Source: Vairimorpha ceranae (lineage: Eukaryota; Microsporidia; Nosematidae). From it: DNA of 19,675 bases. The stretch covers positions 1-19,675 of the forward strand of contig NW_020169365.1 of NCBI RefSeq assembly GCF_000988165.1, read 5' to 3'. Below, in pieces: positions 1 to 8,861 of this stretch. The notes below the pieces were generated by a model that saw only the letters and a program-made list of their open reading frames with translations, was not told where the DNA came from and did no database searches. The position numbers and the translations under genes were made by a program. Positions within the stretch are counted from its first letter, which is position 1. Every line of letters starts with the position of its first letter.

Positions 1-1533
1 TATTAGAATAACAGTTTAAAGTTTAAAAAGAACAGATATATACACATAAAGCGAAATTTATATAAAAACTTAAACAATTAATGTACTAAAATTTGTTTCG
101 GTATGTTAGTAATTTACTTATTGTCTATACAAAAAAATTTTTTACAATATCAAAATTTTTAGATATTAATAAAATTACTGCAGTTGTAGTATTGTAGATA
201 CATGTAACAATTTAATTTTAACAAAATAGTTTTTTCAAGAAAAAACGAATTCTTAAATTTTTTATTATAAACATTTAACCTTATAAAAGAAATATATCTT
301 TTAAGCTATAATTGAAAAAGAGCAATGAATATTACAGAAACTATATAGAACAATTTTTTTTAATTAAAGGCCAATTGAGCTTTTTTTAAAAATATTTTAG
401 AACTTTTTTTAAAAAGATTACTACTCCTCAAATACACCAGGAGCTCAAATTTTTGGCACTAAACATTTAGTTTTAAAAAATAAAGTTTTTTTAAGTATTT
501 AATTTATTATATTTTTTTCTGATTCATTAAAATGAACAATCTTGTAATTAAGTTTATATTAAAAATGGATTTTTGCGAATTTTTTATATAAGTATTTTTC
601 CTCTTACTAAAGTATAATCAACAGTATGAGTAGAAACGTGTCATAAAGGGAGAAAGTAAATTATAAAACAAAAACATTATTTTGTAGAAACAGCAGCCAT
701 CAAAGCATTTAGTTTCGCATTCTCCTTCAGACCCCTGCTTTTTTGACACCCGTGACGGGCCAGTTGCACGAATGTAAGTTTTTTCAAAAAAAAATTTTTT
801 TATACCACTGTCTACGATGTAAAGGGGGACAAAAAGACCTTCCTAACTCATACCTTTAGACTGTTTCACTGATGAATTAACTTTTATAATTAATAAAAAT
901 GTGATTTTGTTTGTTTCTTGTATTACTAATTTGTTTAAAGCTTTGATAACTAGAGCTAAAAATGGAATGAAAATATAAGTAATAAATTATGCTTTTTGCA
1001 TAATATTACTAAAATTTTAATCTATTTAAAATTTAACCTTTTGTTAAGACCCACAATCGTAAAAAATTTAAAATTTTTTAAAATAAGAGGAAGGTAGAAA
1101 TGCAAAATTGTAGTGATTATAATAAAGTAAACCAAGACAACTCTAGAACAGGATTCTGGCAAAAAAGTAATAAATAAATTAAATTTTAGTAGTATTTAAA
1201 GCATGTTAGAAAAATACTTTGGGTGGGCCCATCCTCGCGGGCATGATATTTTAAAATACTATTTTAATATTGTTGTAGCCTCTAGTAAGGTGTCCAACTT
1301 TAAGTGTCGTTCTTTATAAGAACAAATAAATAATCTTTTCTTTTTATTAGCCTTATAGGGATTCTTTAACCGTAAACATCGTTTTTATGCTTTTAATCGT
1401 GCTGAGCTATTCATGTTTCATTTTTTTATTTTGTATATCCCTTCTTTTTTTATTTTTTATATCTTTTTTAGCTGATCTTGTACCAGATTAAAACATAAAT
1501 TAAAATTTATATATATAAGTATTCTAGTTCTTA
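1..1533. other. AT-rich region without recognisable gene
   Basis: No reading frame of convincing length or recognisable protein similarity was found on either strand. There are two short GC-richer pockets, around 690-780 and 1220-1242 (the latter contains GGGTGGGCCC and CTCGCGGGC). They stand out against the AT-rich background but match nothing I can name. They could be worn transposon ends, which is inference only. Confidence 0.5.
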
Positions 1534-1665
1534 TTATATCTTAGTGGAAATGATGATGACATATCTCCGTTTAAAACATAATAAAATATGTTTCATCTTT
1601 AAATCACAATTCTCAACACTTTTTCTAAACTTGAGAGCTTTGCCAGCCAGTATCATTGGATTTTT
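1534..1665 (-). pseudogene. Decayed fragment of a dispersed family (copy 1)
   Basis: An open stretch of 43 codons between two stops, without its own plausible start. It contains VENCDLKMKH. A second locus at 10543-10737 on the opposite strand contains VENCDFKMKH. The DNA match is strongest at 1590-1619 against 10618-10647, where 29 of 30 bases agree, and it continues more weakly for about 40 bases. The shared protein-level frame suggests that both are remains of the same coding sequence, possibly part of a transposon. I do not recognise the family. Both copies lack a full-length frame, so neither is likely to be functional. Confidence 0.5.
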
Positions 1666-2072
1666 CTATTTTATTTTTCCAAGGCATTTCCTTTTATTTG
1701 TCTAAAATTAATAAAAATTTGCAGTGGCTTTATAAACTAATTTGTCAATTTTACCAATTGTCCCCTCGATAATTTGCATGTTCTAATATATAAAAAGTTT
1801 GAATGATACCATACACCTTGTGAATACAATAAATTATTAATATCTAAACACGTAGATACAATATATTTTTAAATTTATTAATGTAGCACTTTCACTTGAT
1901 TTACAGTAGCAGAATTAAAAATTTGAATTTTTTACAAAAAACTTAAACAAACATATAGTTTCATTTCTTAAAAAACCAATTTTATATTTTGCCATAGCCT
2001 CCTATGACAAAAAAATCAAATAAATAAATTTTATTCTAAAAAAAGTGAAGACAAAAATTAAAAGGAACGAAA

Positions 2073-3400
2073 ATGTCGAAGGAAAATTTAGTAAAGCCTT
2101 AACATAGCGCATGGAGATTAAGACTTCCGCTAAGGTATGGAACAAACAAAAGCATTAAAAGTATTATTGAAAAATATCTTTTGACTGGGAGATATCTTAT
2201 AGGGCATGGCATACCTTAAATGAATTTTTAATTTGATTTTAAGGGTTAATTAACGAATGAAGAATTTTATTTGCGCAATTTAAAAAAGTAAATTTTACCC
2301 GAAAATAAAAAATAGGATTTTTAAATTTTTCTTTAAAATATAAAATTAAAAGTTTTCTAGTCTTTATGTTAAGGGAGAAAATTTTTGCTTAGGCTCAGAA
2401 TATAAAGTTGAAAACAGCCAAAAAAAATTACACAAAAATTCAATTTACGTCCTTCTTATGTCTCTAGAACAATAAAAGAATATGAAAAAAAGGAACATTC
2501 ATTTGAACATAAGGCTTTGGTAGAAAACTTTATTTACCTACAGTGATTTATTATATCGTAACAAGGAAATTATACGGGACCAATTAATAGGCTCAATTGA
2601 GTTGGCAGAAAAAGTTTTTAAATAAAAAAAAGAAAATCCTTTCTAGAACTGTTAGGAAAAAAGTTAATTGATTTGGGTAATTAAGGCAGGAGAAGAGCAT
2701 GTAAACCATTTTTGTTCAAAAAAAATATTTAAGATAAAATAAGACTAGCAACAACATGGTATTACTTAGTGAAAAATAAATTTAAATGTATTATATGGAG
2801 TTTTAAATTTAGAATATTATTGTTTGAATCAGATGGAATAGTTAATTGCCGCCAAAAAGACGGCTTTTGGTATGATTTAAAAAATTTAACAGCTACGATT
2901 AAGCATGCTAATTGTTCAATAATTGTTTAGGGATGTTTTCGGAGAAATGTGTTAGAAATATTCTCATAATTGAAGGCAAGATGGATAGTTATAAATATAC
3001 TACAATTTTTAATGATAATTTATTTAAAAATGCTAAAAATTTAAATTTAAAATTTTTTTTAATTCTAATAGGATACTAATCCAAAGCGCACATCAAAGCT
3101 TGCAAGAGAACTTTTTGGATTAAAAAATAAAATAAATTGAATATCCATCTCAATAACCTGATCTAAATCCAATTGAGAATCTATGGTATGTTCTGAAGCT
3201 AAATCCAATTGAGAATCTATGGTATGTTCTGAAGAAAAATGTTAATTCTATACGATATGAATAAATATTAAAGAATTAAAAGTTGCTGTAGTAGAAGAAC
3301 GTAATATAATCCAAGGAGCTGTGCCAAAATTAGTTTTAGGACCAAAAAAAAGATATAAAGCAATAATTGGGGCAAAGGTGGTCATACAAGTATCCTATAA
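2073..3400 (+). pseudogene. Tc1-like transposase pseudogene (A1)
   Basis: Remains of a DDE transposase that would cut and reinsert its own element at TA sites. It possibly starts at ATG 2073 and meets a TAA eight codons later. Recognisable pieces, in order and in shifting frames, are: helix-turn-helix residues (KSIIEKYLLTG, near 2155); a KPFLFKKNI segment near 2706; FESDGIVNCRQKDGFWYD near 2827; SIIV-stop-GCF, where the usual Trp is TAG, near 2915; DTNPKRTSKLAREL near 3073; DLNPIENLWYVLK near 3160; and the C-terminal GGHT ending at TAA 3398. The usual SDE around the first catalytic Asp reads SFK. A perfect in-frame 36-bp duplication doubles the NPIEN block. There are many stops and frameshifts, so the gene is dead. 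Confidence 0.85.
3163..3234 (+). repeat. Perfect 36-bp tandem duplication within A1 transposase
   Basis: Two identical 36-bp units at 3163-3198 and 3199-3234. Each encodes LNPIENLWYVLK, the block holding the third catalytic acid of Tc1 transposases. The length is 12 whole codons, so the frame is kept. The identity of the two copies in an otherwise degraded gene indicates a recent event after the gene had died. Confidence 0.97.
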
Positions 3401-3560
3401 AAAGTTTTATTTTTATTTCCATATTGTGGTATTACAACCACATGTTAATTACATTTAAAAAATTTACTATAAAAACAATTCTAAATTTAATGCGTGCCTT
3501 TTATAAAAAAACTCTAATAAATTATTAAATAAAAATGTAAGTTATTTTAAAACCCTGCAA

Positions 3561-4060
3561 GGAACAGACGGCAATGAAAAAGTCTTAAGCTTATTAGAAA
3601 ATTACTTAAAGCCTAGTCGCATTCCTTTGCGGCACGCTACATATAAAATCTACTTTTATCAAAATAACCTAGCTATTTGATTATTAAATATTAAAAAAAT
3701 TATAGATAAACTTAAAGTGTATTTAAAAATATGCATTAAACCTTAGTTATAATGATTAAAAGTAAATAGACAAATCTAGGAAGAAAGAAGTTCTATTATT
3801 TTTTTCGTTACTGTGTACGAATTACAAAAAAGTATTCAGATAGCTGAACAGTATTTTACTGGAATTAAAGGAAGTTTGGTGGCAGCTTCAACAAAAATCT
3901 AAAAGACAATATCCTCATTAGAAAGATTTTGTAATTCTAAGAATAATACATGGAGCCAAACAGCTTGACCAAAATAAAAATATCATCCATAAACAATTGC
4001 GGAAAGAGTTTTTTATTGTCATAAATGCAGCAATTTCAATATTAATTTCTATTTTTTGTA
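3561..4060 (+). pseudogene. Possible Ty3/gypsy Gag-like fragment
   Basis: The frame from 3561 to the TGA at 3678 reads EKVLSLLENYLKPSRIPL followed by a Tyr/Phe-rich stretch ending YFYQNNLAI. This resembles the capsid region of Ty3/gypsy Gag proteins, where a Phe/Leu-x-x-Tyr-x-x-Pro block is followed by a RYxFxxxxQ-like block. Farther down, ELQKSIQIAEQYF (near 3823) and YCHKCSNF (near 4017) could be the end of the capsid and a broken zinc knuckle. No protease, reverse transcriptase, integrase or long terminal repeat was found. The identification rests on one short block and is tentative; no function remains. Confidence 0.35.
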
Positions 4061-4120
4061 GGCAAAATTGAATTTTATAGTATTTAAAATTAGGATTATG
4101 TTGTCAAACAGTTTAGTGTA

Positions 4121-4144
4121 CAGTAGTAGCCATAAAAAATGTAA
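4121..4144 (+). repeat. Left outer inverted repeat of element C
   Basis: CAGTAGTAGCCATAAAAAAT then GTAA. It is preceded by TA and matches the inverse of 5525-5548 at nearly every base. It marks the left boundary of the element. Confidence 0.9.
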
Positions 4145-4282
4145 TCTTTTCAAAACCATGTAATATTTTTAGTAAGACAATATTAACTTACAAACTAGAT
4201 AGTTTACACAAATGTATAAATGTTTTTTTTTCAAAACTAATGATGGGAAGTTCGTATGTATATGTTAATTTATAATTAACTA

Positions 4283-4310
4283 AAAGTGCCGTTCAAAAAT
4301 CGCAATTTTT
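4283..4310 (+). repeat. Left inner direct repeat of element C
   Basis: AAAGTGCCGTTCAAAAATCG then CAATTTTT. This is a diverged copy of the outer repeat, 161 bp inside it measured at the CGCAA/TGTAA core. In IR/DR elements such a second site binds the transposase. The TAA just before it could alternatively be read as an older element boundary. Confidence 0.6.
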
Positions 4311-4369
4311 AATTTAAATTTTTTTGTTATGCTTTTTTAAAAGATAAAAAAGATTTAAAATTTAAACCC

Positions 4370-5358
4370 ATGGCAGAAAAGCTTTCTCTGGATGAAAAAA
4401 TTGGGATTAAAATGTATTTAAAAAAAGGATGAAACAATTGTAAAATGCTGAAGAATATGAAGTACATCTTTCAATCATCACACGATTTAAAGTAAAACTA
4501 AAAAAGATGAATTTGTAAGAAAAAGATTGAATCATGCAAGTCCAATATTCTTAAAAATAATGATTTAAAATCTCTGAGGATTATAAAATTAGTAGCACAA
4601 AATTGACAGAAGATATTAAAATAGAACGTGAAAAACAATATCTGCAAAATAAAAAAAAATTATGTGAATGTGACTTTTTTGTTGGGTTTCTTGTAAAAAA
4701 AACAAATTGCCAAAAAATATTAAGGCAAGATTGAAGTGGGCTGAAAAACATGCTTCGCGGTGGAATGAAATATGGACCAGTAAAATTTGGTGTGATGAAT
4801 CTAAAATAAATCTTTATTGATTTGATGATAAAAGATGTGTACGAAGAAAAAAATACAAGATATTATAAAAAAAATCTCCCTCCCCCAATTGTTAAGCATG
4901 AAGATGGCAGTATCATAGTATGGGCCTGTTTTTCAGCAGATAGTGTCGGAAATATACATAAAATTGGGGGGAATAATAAATTTAAGAGAATATGCAAGAA
5001 TTTTAGACACAAATTTGGCATGTTCAGCCAAAAAACTTAAATTGAAAAATTATATTTTTCAACAGAATAACGGTTCCAAACATACAAGCAAGCATGTGGG
5101 TGAATATTTAATAGATTGAAACATTAACACTATGATTTGGCCTGCACAATCACCCGATTTGAATTATCTTTAGAATTTATGGTTAATTGTTGAGATTAAC
5201 GTTGCTAAAAGATGACCAAAAAATTAATTACAGGTAGAGCAATTTACTATTGAATAATAAAATAGAACCAATAAAAAACGTGTTTAAGATTGTTTCAAAG
5301 CATGAACAAACGTTGTAGTGCTATTATTGATGCAAGGGGGGGATATACTAAATATTAA
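4370..5358 (+). pseudogene. Tc1-like transposase pseudogene (C)
   Basis: Encoded a DDE transposase of about 330 residues, the usual size. ATG 4370 lies directly behind AAACCC and opens MAEKLSLDEKIGIKMYLKKG, the start of the helix-turn-helix, but TGA follows at 4430. Later pieces include KARLKWAEKHASRWNEIW and IWCDESKINLY (first catalytic Asp present, near 4789), HEDGSIIVWACFS (near 4897), QQNNGSKHTS (the QDNDPKHTS-type block with its acids lost, near 5060), and WPAQSPDLN followed by Tyr-Leu-stop-Asn-Leu-Trp near 5139-5183, where the codon for the third catalytic Glu is now TAG. It ends at GGYTKY and TAA 5356. Two of the three catalytic positions are destroyed. Confidence 0.87.
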
Positions 5359-5366
5359 AAAATTTA

Positions 5367-5390
5367 TTGCGTTTTTTTGTCCACATTTTT
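5367..5390 (-). repeat. Right inner direct repeat of element C
   Basis: TTGCGTTTTTTTGTCCACAT begins at 5367, nine bases after the transposase stop. It is a diverged copy of the outer right repeat, 158 bp away measured at the TTGCG core. With the left pair it gives four sites in the IR/DR arrangement. Confidence 0.65.
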
Positions 5391-5524
5391 TAAAAAAAAG
5401 TTTTTTAAGGCATTTTTATGACGCAAATTTATAATAACAATAATAAATAGATCTAAAAATGTAATTTTTATATGTAATGTAAACTTAATGCAATATAAAA
5501 AAGTTCTATACATTTAAATTAAAA

Positions 5525-5548
5525 TTGCGTTTTTTATGACCACTACTG
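5525..5548 (-). repeat. Right outer inverted repeat of element C
   Basis: TTGCGTTTTTTATGACCACT then ACTG, followed by TA. It is the inverse of 4121-4144 and marks the right boundary of the element. Confidence 0.9.
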
Positions 5549-5550
5549 TA

Positions 5551-6399
5551 AGATTCTTCTGTTTTTCGTTCTAGAAAGCAATAAAATAAAATATCGGAAA
5601 CATTTGTTGATTAAAAACTGCATTTTTAATATAAATTTAAAAAAAATAAGAAGAAGATGGCTTTAAATTTCCATCCATAAAAATTTTTAATCTATCATTT
5701 CTACAAATTCGACATTATAACAACTCAATTCGTTCCATAATAATTTTTTTTCTCGTTAAAAAACATTATTAGAGGTATTTATTACTATCCTGCATAGTAT
5801 AAAAGTTATATTAAAATAAAATGCAAAAGAGTCAAGTGTTTATACATAAAGATTTCTCTTTATTCTATAAATAAAAGATCTCACAAAATCAAAGATAGAA
5901 AATTGTTAAGAAATATAGTAGTATTCTGATATCTATTACACAATTCAACTTTTGTATTATTATACACTTCGATGCATAGTGCAAGTTTTTGTGCAATTAT
6001 AGAATCTTTTATACAAAATTTAATTGTAAATTTTAAATAACTTTTAAATAATGGAAATGACTATACGCACTGTTAATTGCTAAAAGAAGCACAAATTATA
6101 TTTAACACGCAACATTTTGTTTATAAGCACCGTTAACGAACTCCTTTACCATAAAAAAAAATAAAATTGTTTATTACAGAAGTTTTACTGCTTAAATACT
6201 AATAAATTTATTATTATAATAATAAATTATTTTTATTGATTAATTTTTATTAGAGAAACTTCAGCTCATCAGATTTATATAAGCCACACACAAGTTTTTC
6301 AGATAATTTTTTACATCACAGCTATTTGTTTCTTAAATCCTCAACTAATCTTTTGTATCTTCTTGTTTTATTTTTTTTATTTATACTTAATCTCCTTCT
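5551..6399. other. AT-rich region without recognisable gene
   Basis: No coding sequence or named motif was seen. The right end, about 6350-6400, is rich in T on the plus strand (A on the minus strand). It may be the A-rich tail of the GC-richer island that follows. Confidence 0.5.
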
Positions 6400-6975
6400 C
6401 TTAAAAAAATCCCCTTTCCTCAATCTCAACACAGCGCATTATCGGTGCTAGCATGCCACAAAGGCTTTGTTGGTAGGAAGATGTATTAATTTCCGTAAGG
6501 ATTTTACAGAGAGCCGACAACTGGTGGTACGATACCAGACCAGGGTTTAACTGGGTCTTGTGGTCAAATAAGGCGGTATGGGTATAATGACCGTGATTGT
6601 CTCTCACCATCCCACGCGAAATGCTAGAGCTTCACTGGCTTGCTACGCCTTTCCCAGACAGGTCTTCTGATGTAATTTCTTACCAAAGGTCTCCGACTAC
6701 GACCTGCAAATGCTTAAACAGCTAAGGCAATTGTCGTGTCGACCCAAAGATATTATGCCTCCTCTACATCTTTAAGGACATTTACAACCCTTAGTCGACT
6801 CCTACAGAAAAGCTTACGATACGACTTTATCGACAAATATTTTGTGACAATTGTTGTGTAATGCCAGGTTATTACTTAGCGAATTTGCACTCCTCGGATT
6901 TAAACTCATAACCTTCAAGCATCGGGACGACTAATTATCCATTCGATAAAATTTTCTCGGTTTGACATTACAGAT
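6400..6975 (-). repeat. GC-richer island, possible SINE-like retroposon
   Basis: Base composition changes sharply here: 27 of 60 bases at 6541-6600 are G or C, against 9 of 60 at 5461-5520. No protein was recognised. On the plus strand there are hairpin-forming pieces such as CTGGTGGTACGATACCAG (6519-6536). Read on the minus strand, the 6880-6930 end contains GAGTTTAAATCC, loosely like a tRNA box B, and the 6350-6400 end is A-rich. Head, body and A-rich tail in that order fit a tRNA-derived SINE, but no tRNA fold closes properly. A piece of foreign (for example host) DNA or a structured RNA gene are the alternatives. Confidence 0.35.
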
Positions 6976-7559
6976 AAGTCTAAAAAAATAATTTTTCTGA
7001 GCAAGTGACGTTGGACAGCTGGCAAAAAACTTCTAAACTTGCCCTATTTGGACCTCACAAGAATTTTTATTTTTAGACATAAAAATAGTTATAGCGTGTA
7101 CATAAAATTGGTAATCGTTTTGAAACCAACTTAAGTTATTATTTTATTTAAAAGTACTCGATTTTATACAAAATGTTTTAATTTACTTTAGTTACTATGT
7201 TAAGAATAGAATTGCATATTTTAAAAGAGAATAACTTATCGAGTTTTTTATCAATAACACCTTTCCTGCTAAAGTTTAGGCCCGGAAACAAAAAAGTAAT
7301 TAAAATAAAAGCAAAAAGATTTTTATGTTGCTAAAGAAGCGAGAGAATTAAATTATGAAGTTGTCGAGGAACAATAACGTTTTATTTTATAAAATTTTGA
7401 TAATTTTCTGACCCATGCAGGAAAAAAACAAATCAAATATTAGTATTATTGATAGAAATCGTCGATACATAGAAATTTTTAATCCGATCCAAAAATTTTC
7501 TTAAAATTTAAGCTGAGCTGCGCATGGGATGGGGTCTTCTTCTGGCTGTGACATCTCCT
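6976..7559. other. No recognisable gene; expected 5' part of relic B1
   Basis: The sequence returns to AT-rich. A short pocket at 7511-7562 (containing GCGCATGGGATGGGGTC) is GC-richer. The left end of Tc1-like relic B1 should lie in this stretch but no CAGT-type end was found, so B1 is probably truncated here. Confidence 0.4.
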
Positions 7560-8536
7560 ACGTTACAAAAATTATCTTTAAGTGAAAAATTTGAAAGAGA
7601 TATTTACTTTGAAATGGGCAGAAAACAAAAAGAAATTGCAAAAAAGATCTCGACAAGCCAGTAAACAGTGTCAAACTCAAGAAAAAATTAATAAAACGAA
7701 ACAAATTGAAAGACAAGAAAATCTGGTAGACCTTCATTAATTAATAGTATTGATATATCCTATTTGAAAAAAAAGCCGAGCTACAGATCGGTAATATTAA
7801 GCTTGCTGCGAATTTTAAAAAAACTACAAAAAAAATATATCCGATCGATTTATAAGAGATAATTTGTGTAAAATGAGATTACATGATAGGATTACATGTA
7901 AAAAACCATTTTTGTCCAAAAAGCATATTTTGAAAAGAAAACATTGGGAAGCAAACACACTTGCTACTTTGATAAAAGATGGAATAAAATTATTTTTAGT
8001 GTTGAAACGATAAAAACTTATTTTGATCTGATGGAAGAGTTTATGTGCGAAGAAAAGTTGGTCGAGGATATAATAAAAAAATTTTAAAATACAGTAAAAC
8101 ATGGTGATGGTAGTATCATGTTTTGGGCATGTTTTTTTCGACAGCGGGTGTTGAAAATATATGTATAATTGGTAGAATAATGAATAGATACACATCTTGC
8201 GCCTTTCGTTAAAAATTTAAATTAAAAAACTATATTTTGCAACAGGTAATGATCTGAAATATACGAGTAAATGTATTAGAGACTCTTGTAAGAGAAAAAA
8301 AACTGACATTAGATTGACCTGCACAATCACCAGATATGAATCCTATAGAAAATCTATTTCATATTCTTAAGTTAGAAATAAGAAAAAGGAAACCAAAAAA
8401 TATGAAAGAATTAAAGAAATGTGTTGAAAAAGAGTGGAATAAGATAGAATTAATGTGTGTAAAAAGTTGGTAAAGAGTATGAACGTTAGATGGAATGAAT
8501 TATTAAGAGCCAAGGGTGGACATACTCAATTTTTAA
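7560..8536 (+). pseudogene. Tc1-like transposase pseudogene (B1)
   Basis: The N-terminal helix-turn-helix is clear from 7560: LSLSEKFERDIYFEMGRKQK, then EIAKKISTSQ and a TAA at 7662. The first codon now reads ACG, perhaps a mutated ATG. SGRPS (near 7723) is the linker typical of Tc1 proteins. Further pieces are ITCKKPFLSKKHILKRKHWE near 7889, KIIFSVET near 7987 (the SDE of the first catalytic Asp reads SVE), SDGRVYVRRKVGRGYNKKIL near 8028, GDGSIMFWACFF near 8103, NDLKYTSKCIRD near 8247, and WPAQSPDMNPIENL (Trp replaced by a stop) near 8320. One base is missing where the second catalytic Asp codon should be (8246). The C-terminus is KGGHTQF at about 8514. Not functional. Confidence 0.87.
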
Positions 8537-8718
8537 TAAAAATATTTCTTTTTTTGCCACTTTTTTTCCATTTAACTAATAAAAGCATTGTGTTTGAGTA
8601 ATAAATAAAATACTTAAGTAGTTAAAAATTTTTGTAAGCCTTCTAAAAAAAACAACAATTTGTCATATTATAAAATTTGTTATTGCAAAATTTAATTTAC
8701 TACTTTTTGTTACTACTA
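7560..8718 (+). mobile_element. Tc1/mariner-like element B1 (5' end lost)
   Basis: The transposase relic is followed by a right end CTACTTTTTGTTACTACTA at 8700-8718. This agrees, on the minus strand, with the layout of B2's end (CAGTAATGTCAGAAAAGGG at 13464), with the last G changed to A and the TA flank lost. An inner copy of the end lies around 8544-8567 (core GCCAC at 8556), 153 bp inside. From 8551 to about 8596 the sequence is almost identical to the inverse of B2. The left end could not be identified. Confidence 0.75.
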
Positions 8719-8861
8719 ATATTTTAAATACTAAACTAAATATGCTTGAAGATTATAATACTTATTAGTTTATTTTTTTTAATTCGTTTTAAGATAAAAC
8801 AAAGGTAAGTTTTATTATAGAATGTAAAAACGTGTAATCAATTAATTATTTATAAAATATA

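Larger units (their letters stand above)
1904..3500 (+). mobile_element. Tc1/mariner-like element A1 (degenerate)
   Basis: The left end is TA followed by CAGTAGCAGAATTAAAAA at 1904. This has the CAGT start and TA target typical of Tc1/mariner elements. The same end, CAGTAGCGGAATTGAAAAA, occurs at 12719 on relic A2, which lies in the opposite orientation, so the end is real and family-specific. The transposase relic fills 2073-3400. The right end could not be found with confidence; by alignment with A2 it should lie near 3500-3560. The approximately 1.3 kb transposase region is longer than usual (about 1.0 kb). Poorly alignable sequence around 2270-2490 may be a secondary insertion. Confidence 0.75.
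4121..5548 (+). mobile_element. Tc1/mariner-like element C, complete ends
   Basis: A whole 1428-bp element. The left outer end is CAGTAGTAGCCATAAAAAAT and the right outer end, read on the minus strand, is CAGTAGTGGTCATAAAAAAC. These begin and end exactly at 4121 and 5548 and are flanked by TA at 4119-4120 and 5549-5550, the target duplication made by the Tc1/mariner superfamily. Each end also has an inner, weaker copy about 160 bp inside, as in the IR/DR subgroup that includes Sleeping Beauty. The transposase relic at 4370-5358 fills the middle. The coding region is broken, so the copy could move only if a transposase were supplied from elsewhere. Confidence 0.88.

Noticed and set aside
4822..5040. 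72-codon frame from an internal ATG within element C
   Set aside because: Not a separate gene. Its HEDGSIIVWACFS part is the middle of the broken C transposase.
6401..6610. 69-codon minus-strand frame in the GC-richer island
   Set aside because: It is open because stops are rarer in higher-GC DNA. It shows no recognisable domain or microsporidian start motif, and hairpin-forming pieces in the same island suggest RNA or a retroposon rather than a gene.
6880..6960. tRNA gene on the minus strand
   Set aside because: The box-B-like GAGTTTAAATCC is suggestive, but the T-arm, anticodon arm and acceptor stem do not pair.
7824..8195. 123-codon minus-strand frame
   Set aside because: It lies antisense to the clearly recognisable B1 transposase relic and is a shadow of it.
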